Below are positions 1 to 8,752 of a stretch of 64,000 bases of DNA, one piece after another. The DNA lies in assembly GCF_900156315.1 (NCBI RefSeq), contig NZ_FTNI01000021.1, positions 62,001 through 126,000 of the forward strand, given 5' to 3'. This DNA comes from Microbispora rosea (lineage in GTDB: Bacteria > Actinomycetota > Actinomycetes > Streptosporangiales > Streptosporangiaceae). A program made the position numbers and the translations under genes. Under the pieces are notes generated by a model. The model was not told the DNA's origin. It was given only the letters and a program-made list of their open reading frames with translations, and searched no databases. Within the stretch, counting starts at the first letter, position 1. Each line of letters opens with the position of its first letter.

Positions 1-400
1 CGAGCCGGTAGCCGGGCTGGGCGTCGAGGGCGACGCGCAGCGCCGCGTACGTGCCGGGCAGGTTGCCGTACAGCTGGCAGGCGTGCGCGGCGAGGAACGC
101 GGCGGGGGCGACGAACACCGGCGGCACCCGCACCCCGAACCGGGACCACTGCACCGCCAGGCGGGCGGCGTTCAGGCGGGTGATGCGGGCGGTGGCCACG
201 TCGCGGACCCGGATGATGTGCAGGGCCACGGCCAGGCGGGCGGCGTCGGCGTCGTCCAGGTCGTCGCCGCGGTGCAGGCGGTCGGCCAGGGCGGTGCCGT
301 CGGCGGTCAGCTGTCCGGCCAGGGCGGCCGGGTCGGCGGTGCGGGCCGCCACGTCCGCGCAGTGGGCGCGCAGCGTGTCGGCGTCGATCCTCTTCAACAT
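1..400 (-). CDS. Partial DUF4192-like protein, runs off the left edge
   Basis: About 133 residues are visible from an ATG at 400, which has GGAG six bases upstream (407-410). After an alanine/aspartate-rich helix region come RVRDVATARI (near residues 64-77) and APAAFLAAHACQLYG, then ALDAQPGYRL near the edge. These resemble the C-terminal part of actinobacterial DUF4192 proteins, whose function is unknown. With this start the N-terminal half usual for the family is absent, so it is either a short variant of the kind seen on accessory elements or a decayed copy. The family call is moderate; the C-terminus cannot be seen. Confidence 0.5.
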   Translation of the reverse strand, partial: MLKRIDADTLRAHCADVAARTADPAALAGQLTADGTALADRLHRGDDLDDADAARLAVALHIIRVRDVATARITRLNAARLAVQWSRFGVRVPPVFVAPAAFLAAHACQLYGNLPGTYAALRVALDAQPGYRL

Positions 401-437
401 CACAAGCTCCGTTCTCGGCGGTCAGGCGGTCGGGTGG

Positions 438-545
438 TCAGGCGGCGGGGCGGGGGATGCCGTCGGCGTCCCGCTCGACCCGCACCAGCCGGTCGGGGTG
501 GTAGGCGTCGGTGCCGCCGTCGGCGCCGGGCCAGCGCACCAGCAC
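438..545 (-). pseudogene. Short basic/acidic ORF, possible gene remnant
   Basis: A reading frame with good actinobacterial codon use ends at the TGA at 438-440, just before the DUF4192-like gene. The only in-frame start is GTG at 545, giving 35 residues (MLVRWPGADGGTDAYHPDRL and on to DGIPRPAA). Coding-like sequence (YWRVFADRHPR) continues upstream of that GTG but has no start codon before the stop near 613, inside the divergent receiver gene. I read it as the tail of a gene whose 5' end has been lost. Not recognised by family. Confidence 0.3.
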
Positions 546-589
546 GCGGGGGTGCCGATCAGCGAAGACCCGCCAGTACGGTGTGAGTT

Positions 590-2248
590 GTGCAGAATGC
601 CGCGATCCTCACCGTCGACGACGACCCTTCCGTCTCCCGGGCCGTGGCTCGTGACATCCGCCGCCGATACGGCGACCGCTACCGGGTGATCCGAGCCGAG
701 TCCGGCCCCAGCGCGCTCGACGCGCTGCGCGAGATCAAGCTGCGCGGCGAGCAGGTCGCCGTCCTCCTGGCCGATTACCGGATGCCGCAGATGAACGGCA
801 TCGAGTTTCTCGAAGCGGCCATGGACGTCTTCCCGCTGGCGCGCAGAGTGCTGCTCACCGCGTACGCCGACACCGACGCGGCCATCAGCGCGATCAACAT
901 CGTCGATCTCGACCACTACCTGCTCAAGCCGTGGAACCCGCCGGAGGAGAAGCTCTACCCGGTGCTGGACGCGCTGCTGGAGGCGTGGCTCGCCACCCCC
1001 GCGGTGACGATGCCGGAGACCAAGGTCGTGGGTCATCGCTGGTCGGCGCACTCGTTCACGGTGCGCGACTTCCTCGCCCGCAACCTCGTGCCGTACCGCT
1101 GGCTGCGGGCCGACGAGTCCGAGGGCGTGCGCCTGCTGACCGCCGCCGGCATGAGCGAGGCGGACGTGCCGGTGGTGATCACCACGGACGGCAAGGCCCT
1201 GGCACGGCCCACGGAGGCCGACCTCGCCGCGCACGTCGGCATGGCCACCACCCCCGCCTCGGATGTCTACGACCTCGCCGTGATCGGCGCGGGACCCGCC
1301 GGCCTCGGCGCCGCCGTGTACGGCGCGTCCGAGGGGCTGCGCACCCTGCTCGTGGAGCAGCGGGCCACCGGCGGCCAGGCCGGCCAGAGCAGCCGGATCG
1401 AAAACTACCTGGGCTTCCCCGACGGGGTCTCCGGCGCCCAGCTCACCGACCGCGCCCGCAGACAGGCGCTGAAGTTCAACACCGAACTGCTCACCACCCG
1501 GGAGGTCGTCGGCCTCGAACGGAGCGGCTCGGCCACCCTGCTGCACTTCGGCGACGGCACCGCCGTGACGGCGCACACGGTCGTGCTGGCGACCGGCGTG
1601 TCCTACCGGCTCCTGGACGCGCCCGGCCTGGCCGACCTGACCGGCCGGGGCGTCTTCTACGGCGCGGCCGCCACCGAGGCCCCGAGCTGCGCCGGAGAAG
1701 AGGTCTACATCGTCGGCGGGGCGAACTCGGCCGGGCAGGCGGCGGTGTACTTCTCCCGCTATGCCAGCAAGGTGCACGTCCTCATCCGGGGAGAGGACCT
1801 CACCCGGTCGATGTCGCGGTATTTGATCGATCAGATCGAGGCCATTCCCTCGATCGAGGTCCATCCGCGTACGCAGGTGGTCGGCGGCGAGGGCCGCGAC
1901 CACCTGGAGCGCCTGGTCCTGTGCGACGGAAGGACCGGCCGGACGACCGCCGTGCCGGCGTCGTGGCTGTTCGTCTTCATCGGGGCGGAGCCGCGCACCG
2001 ACTGGCTCGGCGACGTGGTCGCCCGCGACGGAGGCGGCTACGTGCTGACCGGCTCCGACCTGCTCGCCGACGGCCGCCGCCCGGCCGGGTGGGCACTGTC
2101 CAGGGACCCCTATCACCTGGAGTCGAGCATGCCCGGCGTCTTCGCGGCGGGCGACGTGCGGGCCGGGTCGGTCAAGCGCGTCGCCTCAGCCGTGGGCGAG
2201 GGCGCCATGGCGGTCTCGCTCGTCCACCGTTATCTGGAGGCTCCATGA
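590..2248 (+). CDS. Receiver domain fused to a thioredoxin-reductase-like flavoprotein
   Basis: 552 residues, GTG start. Residues 1-130 are a response-regulator receiver: acidic pair near 10-12, phospho-acceptor Asp62 in LLADYRMP, Thr90, Lys113 in LLKPW. Residues 150-222 look like a glutaredoxin-type fold (DFLARNLVPYRWL, then DVPVVITTDGK) without a CxxC. Residues 226-552 are a low-Mr thioredoxin reductase fold: FAD site GAGPAG (233-238), GGQAGQSSRIENYLGFP, NADPH site VGGANSAG (375-382), and a C-terminal FAAGDVRAGSVKRV. The redox CxxC that normally precedes the NADPH motif is replaced by YGAAATEAPSC, leaving one Cys (367). So it binds FAD and NAD(P)H by family but cannot be a classical disulfide reductase. 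It overlaps the next gene by four bases (ATGA), so both are co-translated. Confidence 0.85.
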   Translation: MQNAAILTVDDDPSVSRAVARDIRRRYGDRYRVIRAESGPSALDALREIKLRGEQVAVLLADYRMPQMNGIEFLEAAMDVFPLARRVLLTAYADTDAAISAINIVDLDHYLLKPWNPPEEKLYPVLDALLEAWLATPAVTMPETKVVGHRWSAHSFTVRDFLARNLVPYRWLRADESEGVRLLTAAGMSEADVPVVITTDGKALARPTEADLAAHVGMATTPASDVYDLAVIGAGPAGLGAAVYGASEGLRTLLVEQRATGGQAGQSSRIENYLGFPDGVSGAQLTDRARRQALKFNTELLTTREVVGLERSGSATLLHFGDGTAVTAHTVVLATGVSYRLLDAPGLADLTGRGVFYGAAATEAPSCAGEEVYIVGGANSAGQAAVYFSRYASKVHVLIRGEDLTRSMSRYLIDQIEAIPSIEVHPRTQVVGGEGRDHLERLVLCDGRTGRTTAVPASWLFVFIGAEPRTDWLGDVVARDGGGYVLTGSDLLADGRRPAGWALSRDPYHLESSMPGVFAAGDVRAGSVKRVASAVGEGAMAVSLVHRYLEAP

Positions 2249-3693
2249 CCGACCATCCCCATGAGCCGACGCTGCCCCCCGACGAGCTGCGCACGCTGTT
2301 CCTGTTCGAGTCGCTGAACGACGCGCAGCTCGCCCGGCTGTCGGAGGCGGGCCGGGTGGAGCGACGGCTCGCCGGAACCCGCGTCTACGAGGAGGGCGAC
2401 CCCGCCACCTGTTTCTTCGTGCTGCTGAGCGGCACGGTCGCGATGAGCAGGCGGGTGCAGGGCGACGACGTCGAGGTGAGCCGCACCGGCCAGCGCGGCG
2501 TGTACGGCGGCGCCACGCAGGCGTACATCACCGGCGAGTTCTCCCAGCTCTACATGAACACGCTGACCGCGGTCACCGAGGCCGAGTTCTTCGTGGTGCC
2601 GGCCGAGGTGATCGCCACGTGCGTGCGCGAGTGGTTCCCGATGGCGATGCACCTGCTGGAGGGGTTGTTCCTCGGCATGCGCGCCACCCAGACGATCGTC
2701 GGCGAACGGGAGCGGCTGCTCGCGCTCGGCTCGCTGTCGGCCGGCCTGACGCACGAGCTGAACAACCCGGCGGCCGCCGCCGTACGGGCGACGTCGGCGC
2801 TGCGCGAGCGGGTGGCGGGCATGCGGCACAAGCTCGCGATGATCGCCGACGGGCGGCTGGACGGCAGCCAGCTGCACGACCTCGTGGAGCTCCAGGAGGA
2901 CGCGGTCAAGCGGTCGGCCTCCGCCCCCGACCTGACGCCGCTGGCGCGCTCCGACGCCGAGGACGCGGTCGCCGACTGGCTGGACGACCACGACATCGTC
3001 GGCGGCTGGGAACTCGCGGCGACGCTGGTGGCCGGCGGCCTCGACGCGTGCTGGCTCGACCAGATCGCCGGGGCGGTGGGCGAGGAGAACCTGGAGTCCG
3101 CGGTCCGATGGCTCACCTACACGGTGGACACCGAGCTGCTGATGTGCGAGATCGACGACGCGGTCAACCGGATCTCCGGCCTGGTCGCCGCCGCCAAGCA
3201 GTACTCCCAGCTCGACCGCGCCCCCCACCAGACGGTCGACGTGCACGACCTGCTCGACGCCACGCTGACGATGATGCAGGGCAAGATGCCCGCGGGCGTC
3301 CGCACGGTCAAGGAGTACGACCGGTCGCTGCCACCCATCCCCGCGTACGCGGCCGAGCTGAACCAGGTGTGGACCAACCTCATCGACAACGCGCTCGGCG
3401 CGATGGACGGCACGGGCACGCTGACCCTCCGCACCCGGCGAAAGGACGGCCACGTGATCGTCGAGGTCGGCGACACCGGCACCGGCATCCCGCCCGAGGT
3501 CCGTCCCCGCATCTTCGAGCCGTTCTTTACCACCAAGCCCGTCGGCGAGGGCACCGGCCTGGGCCTGGACATCTCCTATCGGATAGTGGTCAACAAGCAC
3601 CACGGGGACATCCGGGTGGATTCACGTCCCGGCGACACCCGGTTCCGGGTCTACCTTCCCGTGGACCAGGCGGCCCCGGAGGCCGTTCGATAA
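2245..3693 (+). CDS. Sensor histidine kinase with cyclic-nucleotide-binding domain
   Basis: 482 residues, starting at the ATG that overlaps the previous stop. Residues 15-125 form a Crp/cNMP-type beta-barrel ([18 protein letters not shown]). The kinase dimerisation box follows with LTHELNNP, phospho-acceptor His170. A roughly 110-residue helical insert separates it from the ATPase part, where the N box [22 protein letters not shown] and GTGLGL are all present. No transmembrane segment is visible, so it should be cytosolic. Its natural partner is the receiver of the upstream fusion protein, because the genes overlap. The signal could be a cyclic nucleotide or another small ligand; the barrel alone does not decide. 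Confidence 0.85.
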   Translation: MTDHPHEPTLPPDELRTLFLFESLNDAQLARLSEAGRVERRLAGTRVYEEGDPATCFFVLLSGTVAMSRRVQGDDVEVSRTGQRGVYGGATQAYITGEFSQLYMNTLTAVTEAEFFVVPAEVIATCVREWFPMAMHLLEGLFLGMRATQTIVGERERLLALGSLSAGLTHELNNPAAAAVRATSALRERVAGMRHKLAMIADGRLDGSQLHDLVELQEDAVKRSASAPDLTPLARSDAEDAVADWLDDHDIVGGWELAATLVAGGLDACWLDQIAGAVGEENLESAVRWLTYTVDTELLMCEIDDAVNRISGLVAAAKQYSQLDRAPHQTVDVHDLLDATLTMMQGKMPAGVRTVKEYDRSLPPIPAYAAELNQVWTNLIDNALGAMDGTGTLTLRTRRKDGHVIVEVGDTGTGIPPEVRPRIFEPFFTTKPVGEGTGLGLDISYRIVVNKHHGDIRVDSRPGDTRFRVYLPVDQAAPEAVR

Positions 3694-3699
3694 AGCCGC

Positions 3700-3720
3700 C
3701 TGTACGGCCTGGCCGTACAG
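3700..3720. promoter_or_regulatory. Perfect 21-bp palindrome directly before nadK
   Basis: Arms CTGTACGGCC and GGCCGTACAG flank a single T. It begins seven bases after the kinase stop and ends one base before the nadK GTG at 3722. Its position on the start codon fits an operator, or an mRNA hairpin that hides the start. No T-run follows, so a terminator is less likely. Confidence 0.5.
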
Positions 3721-3721
3721 T

Positions 3722-4591
3722 GTGGACATGGGCATGGTCAGCACCGTGGGTCTCGTCCTGCACCCGCAACGCGACTCCAAAGAGGCGATCGACACGATCG
3801 TCGAGTGGGCGCGCAAGCGAGACTGCACGGTGCTGGGACTGCCCGACGAGGTCGGGCGCATCGACTGCAGTGCCATCGCGGTGGACGCCCAGACCCTGGT
3901 GAGGCGGGCCGACCTCCTCGTCAGCCTCGGCGGCGACGGCACGATGCTGCGCACGATGCGCCTGATCGCCGGGCGGCCGACCCCCGTCCTCGGGGTCAAC
4001 CTCGGACGGCTCGGCTTCCTCGCGGAGATCGACGTGGACGAGCTGGCGCCCGCGCTGTCCGCGATCGACGAGCACAGATACACGGTCGAGCCGCGCATGG
4101 CGGTCCGGGCGACCAGCCACGACGGCCGGATGGTGACCGCGTTCAACGACATCGCCCTCGTCCGCATCCCCGGCGACGGGCTCGCCGCCGTGTCCGTCTC
4201 GGTCTACGGCGAGCCGTTCGTCCGCTTCGCCGCCGACGCCGTGATCGTCTCCACGGCCACGGGGTCCACGGCGTACAACTTCTCGGCGGGCGGCCCGATC
4301 GTCTCCCCCACGGTCGAGGGCTTCCTCGTCGTCCCGGCCGCCGCCCACTCGGCGTTCAACCGGGCGCTGGTCCTGTCGGCCGACGAGGAGGTGACGCTCG
4401 ACGTGCTCCCGACCAGCGGCCAGCTCGCGCTGGAGGTCGACGGCACCATCGGCGGTCACCTGTGTCCCGGCGACCGGCTCACGATCACCGCGCTGCGCGC
4501 CGCCGCCCGCGTGGTGCGGCTCGGCACGACGACCTTCTACGAGCGGGCCCGCCGCAAGCTCCGCGTGAACGGCAGCGCCGAGGTCGACTGA
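3722..4591 (+). CDS. nadK: NAD kinase
   Basis: 289 residues. Phosphorylates NAD+ to NADP+ with ATP or polyphosphate in the cytosol. The signature GGDGT is at 70-74 and the second conserved stretch TATGSTAYNFSAGGP near 178-192; length and order match the family. The annotated GTG at 3722 has no ribosome binding site before it because the 21-bp palindrome abuts it; ATG at 3728 or 3734 are alternatives. It lies 28 bases after a putative redox flavoprotein/kinase pair that would use NAD(P)H, so common control is plausible. A hairpin follows at 4604-4632. Confidence 0.95.
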   Translation: MDMGMVSTVGLVLHPQRDSKEAIDTIVEWARKRDCTVLGLPDEVGRIDCSAIAVDAQTLVRRADLLVSLGGDGTMLRTMRLIAGRPTPVLGVNLGRLGFLAEIDVDELAPALSAIDEHRYTVEPRMAVRATSHDGRMVTAFNDIALVRIPGDGLAAVSVSVYGEPFVRFAADAVIVSTATGSTAYNFSAGGPIVSPTVEGFLVVPAAAHSAFNRALVLSADEEVTLDVLPTSGQLALEVDGTIGGHLCPGDRLTITALRAAARVVRLGTTTFYERARRKLRVNGSAEVD

Positions 4592-4603
4592 GGAGTTCCG
4601 GCG

Positions 4604-4632
4604 CCGCCTGAACCCGCCCTCGGGTCAGGCGG
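4604..4632. terminator. Hairpin between convergent nadK and aldo/keto reductase
   Basis: CCGCCTGAACCC pairs with GGGTCAGGCGG with one bulged A and a six-base loop. It sits between two convergent genes and can serve both strands. Confidence 0.6.
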
Positions 4633-4664
4633 GCACCGCGCCGAAGAGAGGGCCGGCGAGAGGG

Positions 4665-5663
4665 CTACAGCAGGTTCTCGATCTCGGCCGTCTCCTCGGC
4701 GGTGAGCGCCGGTGCGTCCAGGGCCGCCACGTTCTGCTCGAGCTGCCCGACCGAGCTCGCCCCGATCAGCACGGACGTGACCCTCCGGTCGCGCAGGATC
4801 CACGCCAGCGCGAGCTGCGCGAGTGACTGGCCGCGCTCCTGGGCGATCTTGTCGAGGCCGCGCAGGGTCTCCAGCAGATCGGGGGTGAGCCGGTCGCGCT
4901 TCAGGAAGTGGCCGATCGCCATCCGGGAGTCGGCCGGCACCTCGCCGCCGAGGTAGCGACCGGTGAGCAGGCCCTGCGCGAGCGGCGAGTAGGCGATGCA
5001 CCCCGCCCCGGCCCGCTCCAGCACGTTCAGCAGGCCGTCCTCCTCCACCCAGCGGTCCAGCATGGAGTAACGCGGCTGGTGGATCAGGAGCGGCGTGCCC
5101 AGCTCGCGCAGCACGGCGGCGGCCCGCTCGGTCTGCTCGGCCGAATAGTTCGAGATGCCCACGTAGAGCGCCTTACCGGAGCGCACCGCCGTGTCGAGGG
5201 CGCCCATCGTCTCCTCGATCGGAGTGTCCGGGTCGGGCCGGTGGGAGTAGAAGACGTCGACGTAGTCGAGGCCCATCCGGCTCAGCGACCGGTCGAGGCT
5301 CGCCAGCAGATACTTGCGCGACCCCCACTCGCCGTACGGCCCGGGCCACATGTCGTAACCCGCCTTCGTCGAGATGAACAACTCGTCGCGGTAGGGCCGG
5401 AAGTCCGCGCGCAGGTGGTGGCCGAAGTTCTCCTCCGCCGAGCCGTACGGCGGGCCGTAGTTGTTGGCCAGGTCGAAGTGGGTGATGCCGAGGTCGAAGG
5501 CCCGGCGCAGGACGGCGCGCTGCACGTCGAGCGGGTGGCCGTCGCCGAAGTTGTGCCACAGCCCGAGGGAGATCTCGGGGAGCAGCACGCCACTCCTTCC
5601 GCTGCGCCGATACCGCATGTCGTCGTATCGAGCGGGGGCGGGGACGTAGGGGTGCGGGATCAT
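4665..5663 (-). CDS. Aldo/keto reductase, YghZ / L-glyceraldehyde-3-phosphate reductase type
   Basis: 332 residues forming a full aldo/keto reductase barrel. The catalytic tetrad is visible: Asp64 and Tyr69 (FDLANNYG), Lys100 (STKAGY), His141 (YSHRPD). The long motif PPYGSAEENFGHHL and LVQ-like GCIAYSPLAQGLLTGRYL are typical of the YghZ/Kv-beta branch, which reduces small aldehydes including L-glyceraldehyde 3-phosphate and methylglyoxal with NADPH. ATG at 5663 has AAAGG seven bases upstream. Single-gene unit facing nadK. The physiological substrate is not shown by the sequence. Confidence 0.9.
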   Translation of the reverse strand: MIPHPYVPAPARYDDMRYRRSGRSGVLLPEISLGLWHNFGDGHPLDVQRAVLRRAFDLGITHFDLANNYGPPYGSAEENFGHHLRADFRPYRDELFISTKAGYDMWPGPYGEWGSRKYLLASLDRSLSRMGLDYVDVFYSHRPDPDTPIEETMGALDTAVRSGKALYVGISNYSAEQTERAAAVLRELGTPLLIHQPRYSMLDRWVEEDGLLNVLERAGAGCIAYSPLAQGLLTGRYLGGEVPADSRMAIGHFLKRDRLTPDLLETLRGLDKIAQERGQSLAQLALAWILRDRRVTSVLIGASSVGQLEQNVAALDAPALTAEETAEIENLL

Positions 5664-5783
5664 CCGTGGCCTTTCTTGCGCGACTGGGCCGGTCCTTTGC
5701 CGCGGCCTTACTCAAGGACTACCAGCAAACCGCACATGCCTACGGTCCGCCCACCCGCCTCCGCCCGGTGCGCGCTCGGGCGC

Positions 5784-6413
5784 TCAGCGCACGCCTCGCG
5801 GACGGAACTGGACGCTGATGCGGGCGCCGGTCACCTTGGCCGACTTGGGGATCGCGTGCTCCCAGGTGCGCTGGCAGCTCCCGCCCATGACGATGAGGTC
5901 GCCGTGGCCCAGCTCATGCCGCAGCGCCGGGCCTCCCCCGCCGCGGGGGCGCAGCAGCAGCGGGCGCGGGGTGCCGACCGACACGATCGCGACCATCGTG
6001 TCGTGCGTGCTCCCCCGCCCGATGGTGTCGCCGTGCCAGGCGACGCTGTCCCTGCCGTCGCGGTAGAGGCACATCCCGGCCGTGCGGAACGGCTCGCCGA
6101 GCTCCTCCTCGTAGTGGGCGTTGAGCGCGTCCTTCGCCCGGGCCAGCACGGGGTCGGGAAGCTCCTCGTCCTCGTCGTAGAACTTCAGCAGGCGCGGCAC
6201 GTCCACGACCCGGTCGTACATGTGCCTGCGCTCGGCGTGCCAGGGCACCGTCCCAAGCAGGCGGTCGAAGAGCGCGTCGGCCCCCTCGATCCAGTGCGGC
6301 CGCACGTCGATCCAGGCGCCGCGCTCCAGGGATGTGCGCCGCACCGACGAACCGAGCGGGCCGACGCGGACATCCTCAGCCCAGTCCAGTAGCGAAGCCT
6401 GAAAAGCCGTCAT
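5784..6413 (-). CDS. AlkB-family Fe(II)/2-oxoglutarate dioxygenase
   Basis: 209 residues. The iron triad is His127-x-Asp129 (WHGDTIG) and His186 (TWEHAIPK), with 2-oxoglutarate arginines Arg198 and Arg204 (RISVQFRP). PHWIEGADALFDRL and LKFYDEDEELPDPVL match the bacterial AlkB-like group. By family it removes alkyl groups such as 1-methyladenine and 3-methylcytosine from nucleic acid. The ATG at 6413 has no Shine-Dalgarno but a TAATAT -10 lies only 8-13 bases upstream, so the mRNA may be leaderless. An SOS-like box overlaps this promoter (6427-6442). Confidence 0.9.
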   Translation of the reverse strand: MTAFQASLLDWAEDVRVGPLGSSVRRTSLERGAWIDVRPHWIEGADALFDRLLGTVPWHAERRHMYDRVVDVPRLLKFYDEDEELPDPVLARAKDALNAHYEEELGEPFRTAGMCLYRDGRDSVAWHGDTIGRGSTHDTMVAIVSVGTPRPLLLRPRGGGGPALRHELGHGDLIVMGGSCQRTWEHAIPKSAKVTGARISVQFRPRGVR

Positions 6414-6426
6414 GCGGCCATCATAT

Positions 6427-6442
6427 TAGAACATCTATTCGA
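6427..6442 (-). promoter_or_regulatory. LexA (SOS)-like box at the AlkB promoter
   Basis: Minus strand reads TCGAATAGATGTTCTA, matching the mycobacterial/actinobacterial LexA box TCGAAC-N4-GTTCGA at 10 of 12 fixed positions. It abuts the TAATAT hexamer (6421-6426) and lies 14-29 bases before the ATG. A wider inverted pair GAACAT...ATGTTC (6429-6450) overlaps it. Confidence 0.5.
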
Positions 6443-6486
6443 TCATGTTCTACTCCGCCGTCTGTCCGGATGGCCGGCCGAGCTCG

Positions 6487-8604
6487 TCACCGCACGTCGA
6501 GGGTGAGGCCCGGCGGCAGCCCTGTGACGGTGGCGTGGCCCGCCGCGTCCACGGCGACGCTCACCTCCGCGCCCGCCACCCGCAGCCCACGGGCCGACAG
6601 TGCGCCGAGGGGCGCCCCGGCCATGGGCCGCAGCAGCACCCGCCCCGCCGGAACGTCGGGATACAGGCCCAGCGCCGCGTGCGCGATCGCCACCGCCGCG
6701 GCGGCCGACCACGCCTGGGGACGGCAGGCCGCCGGGTAGGGCATGGGCCTGCCGACGCCCGGGTGCGGGCCGGCGCCGTCCCCGGCGTACAGCTCGGGCA
6801 ACCGGTAGCCGAACGCCTCCCCGGCGGCGAGCAGCCCTTCGGCGAGCCCGGCCGCCTGCCCGGCGAACCCGGCCCTGGCCAGTCCGCCGAGCACGATCGC
6901 GGTGTCGTGCGCCCAGATCGAGCCGCAGTGGTAGGACAGCGGGCTGAAGCCGGCGTCGCCGGACGACATCGTGCGCAGCCCGTAGCCGCCGCTCATCATC
7001 GGAGCGGCCAGCAGCCTCGCGACCTGGGCCGACTCCGCCTCCGACAGCAGGCCGGTGCCGAGCAGGTGGCCGATGTTGCTGGTCAGCGCGTCCACCGGCC
7101 GCTTGTCGGTGTCGAGCGCGAGCGCGGGGAAGCGTCCGTGCGGGCCGTCCACCCAGAACCGGGCGCGGAACCGCTCGGCCAGCGCGTCGGCGTGCGCGTT
7201 CCATCGCTCGGCGCCGGGGCGGCCGAACGCGTCGAGCAGCGCCGCCGCGTTCCTGGCCGCCTCGTACGCGTAGCCCTGCACCTCGACGAGCGCGATCGGC
7301 GGCTTGGCCTGGCTCCCGTCGTGGAACCGGATGGAGTCGCCGGAGTCCTTCCAGCCCTGGTTGGCCAGGCCGCGGTCGGAGGTGTCGATGTACTCCACGA
7401 ACCCGTCGCCGTCGGGGTCGGCGTAGTCCGCGAGCCAGCCGAGCGCGGCCTCCATGTGCGGCAGCAGCGCCGCCACCTCGCGCTCGGGCATCCCCCACCG
7501 CCAGGCGTCGTGCAGGAGGCTGATCCACAGGGGGGTGGCGTCGATCGTGCCGTAGTAGGCCGCGGGCAGCCGCAGGCCGTTGCCCTCGACGGTGAACTCG
7601 CGCCGCCGCAACTCGTGCATGATCTTCCCAGGCGCCTCGCCCGAGGCCGGGTCCAACCGCCTGCCCTGCCGCCGGGCGAGCACCCGCAGCGTCCCCGCGG
7701 CGAGGTCGGTGCCGAGCGGCAGCAGCATCCGGGCGGCCCACAGGCTGTCGCGCCCGAAGAGCGTGAGGAACCACGGCACCCCCGCGCCGAGGAAGGTGTC
7801 CTCGGGAGCGCCGGTCTCCGCGAGCCGCAGTGACCGCAGGTCCTCCAGCGACTGGTGCAGCAGCCGGGTCAGCCGCCGGTCGGCGGCGGTGACCTCGGGC
7901 TTGCTCCACTCCAGCGTCCTGGCCGGCGCGACGACGACGGCGGCGGGGTCGTCCACGACGACCTCCCAGCGCAGCGTCGCGGTCCCGCCCGGGGGCAGGA
8001 ACAGGTCCCAGCGCAACCGGGCGCCGCCGCCGGTCTCCGCGCGGGCGTCCTCGCCCACGGCCGTGACCCGGATGCCGCCGCTCCGCCACGACAGGCCGCC
8101 GGAACCCGGATCGGGACCGCCGGGCTCGGCCGGGACGGTGTCGCCGCCCGACTTGACCACCTCGATCGGTGCGAAGTCGCAGCTCAGCTCGACGGTGACC
8201 GATGCGGTCACGGCCACAGAGGCGGTTGAGATGATCTCCACGTGCTCGCTCATGCCGCGCGCGCCGACCACGCGGACGCGTTCGAGCCGCACGGTGGGGT
8301 CGGGGTGCGGGTCGCCGAGCCAGCGGGCGAGCGAGACGAACCGGGTGCGCCCGGCCTCCTCGTGGACGTGGCCGATGGCCTCGGGCTCGCGGCCGTTCAC
8401 GAGCAGCGTCGCCTGCGACAGCGCCCGATGGTCGGCGTGGAAGAGCCCCTGGACGCCGAAGGGGCGGATCTGGCCGTCAGCGCCGCTCAGCGCTCCGGTC
8501 GGCGCCATGACGGTGCTGACCAGCTCGTGCAGTGGCGGTTGCAGGCGGTACGCCGCGCCGGCGGCGAACTCGCCGCCCGGACCGGGCGTGGCTCCGACGA
8601 GCAC
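6487..8604 (-). CDS. Amylo-alpha-1,6-glucosidase-like protein with glycogen-debranching N-terminal domain
   Basis: 705 residues, GTG start at 8604 with AGGAGG eight bases upstream. Residues 25-250 match the beta-rich glycogen-debranching N-terminal domain (SGADGQIRPFGVQGLFHADH). Residues 270-640 form an (alpha/alpha)6 barrel with AGVPWFLTLFGRDSLWAARM, GLANQGWKDSGDS and GGYGLRTMSS, typical of this family, which sits next to GH15/GH63-type enzymes. Members act on glucans or on plant and microbial oligosaccharides; many are uncharacterised. No signal peptide, so cytosolic. It is divergent from the LacI gene and importer at 8753 and likely processes the imported sugar. Confidence 0.85.
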   Translation of the reverse strand: MLVGATPGPGGEFAAGAAYRLQPPLHELVSTVMAPTGALSGADGQIRPFGVQGLFHADHRALSQATLLVNGREPEAIGHVHEEAGRTRFVSLARWLGDPHPDPTVRLERVRVVGARGMSEHVEIISTASVAVTASVTVELSCDFAPIEVVKSGGDTVPAEPGGPDPGSGGLSWRSGGIRVTAVGEDARAETGGGARLRWDLFLPPGGTATLRWEVVVDDPAAVVVAPARTLEWSKPEVTAADRRLTRLLHQSLEDLRSLRLAETGAPEDTFLGAGVPWFLTLFGRDSLWAARMLLPLGTDLAAGTLRVLARRQGRRLDPASGEAPGKIMHELRRREFTVEGNGLRLPAAYYGTIDATPLWISLLHDAWRWGMPEREVAALLPHMEAALGWLADYADPDGDGFVEYIDTSDRGLANQGWKDSGDSIRFHDGSQAKPPIALVEVQGYAYEAARNAAALLDAFGRPGAERWNAHADALAERFRARFWVDGPHGRFPALALDTDKRPVDALTSNIGHLLGTGLLSEAESAQVARLLAAPMMSGGYGLRTMSSGDAGFSPLSYHCGSIWAHDTAIVLGGLARAGFAGQAAGLAEGLLAAGEAFGYRLPELYAGDGAGPHPGVGRPMPYPAACRPQAWSAAAAVAIAHAALGLYPDVPAGRVLLRPMAGAPLGALSARGLRVAGAEVSVAVDAAGHATVTGLPPGLTLDVR

Positions 8605-8721
8605 CGATGGGCCCTCCTGGATCGAATCGTCCCGGCCTTGACCTTGACATGTGGTCGCCGGGGGTGCACATTGCGAAACATTCAGTTTATTTTGATCGAT
8701 CTAATCATGCCTTACTCCTCC

Positions 8722-8733
8722 TTGAACGTTCAA
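8722..8733. promoter_or_regulatory. LacI-type operator TTGAACGTTCAA
   Basis: A perfect 12-bp palindrome with the central CG typical of LacI-family sites, 19 bases before the LacI ATG and in the gap shared with the divergent debranching-enzyme gene. Probably bound by the adjacent regulator, controlling itself, the importer and the debranching enzyme. Confidence 0.6.
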
Positions 8734-8752
8734 ACCCCCAGAAGGGCGGATC

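Noticed and set aside
422-2116. Long minus-strand open frame opposite the receiver/flavoprotein gene
   Set aside because: It is the antisense of a clear family protein, has no domain, and is open only because of high GC.
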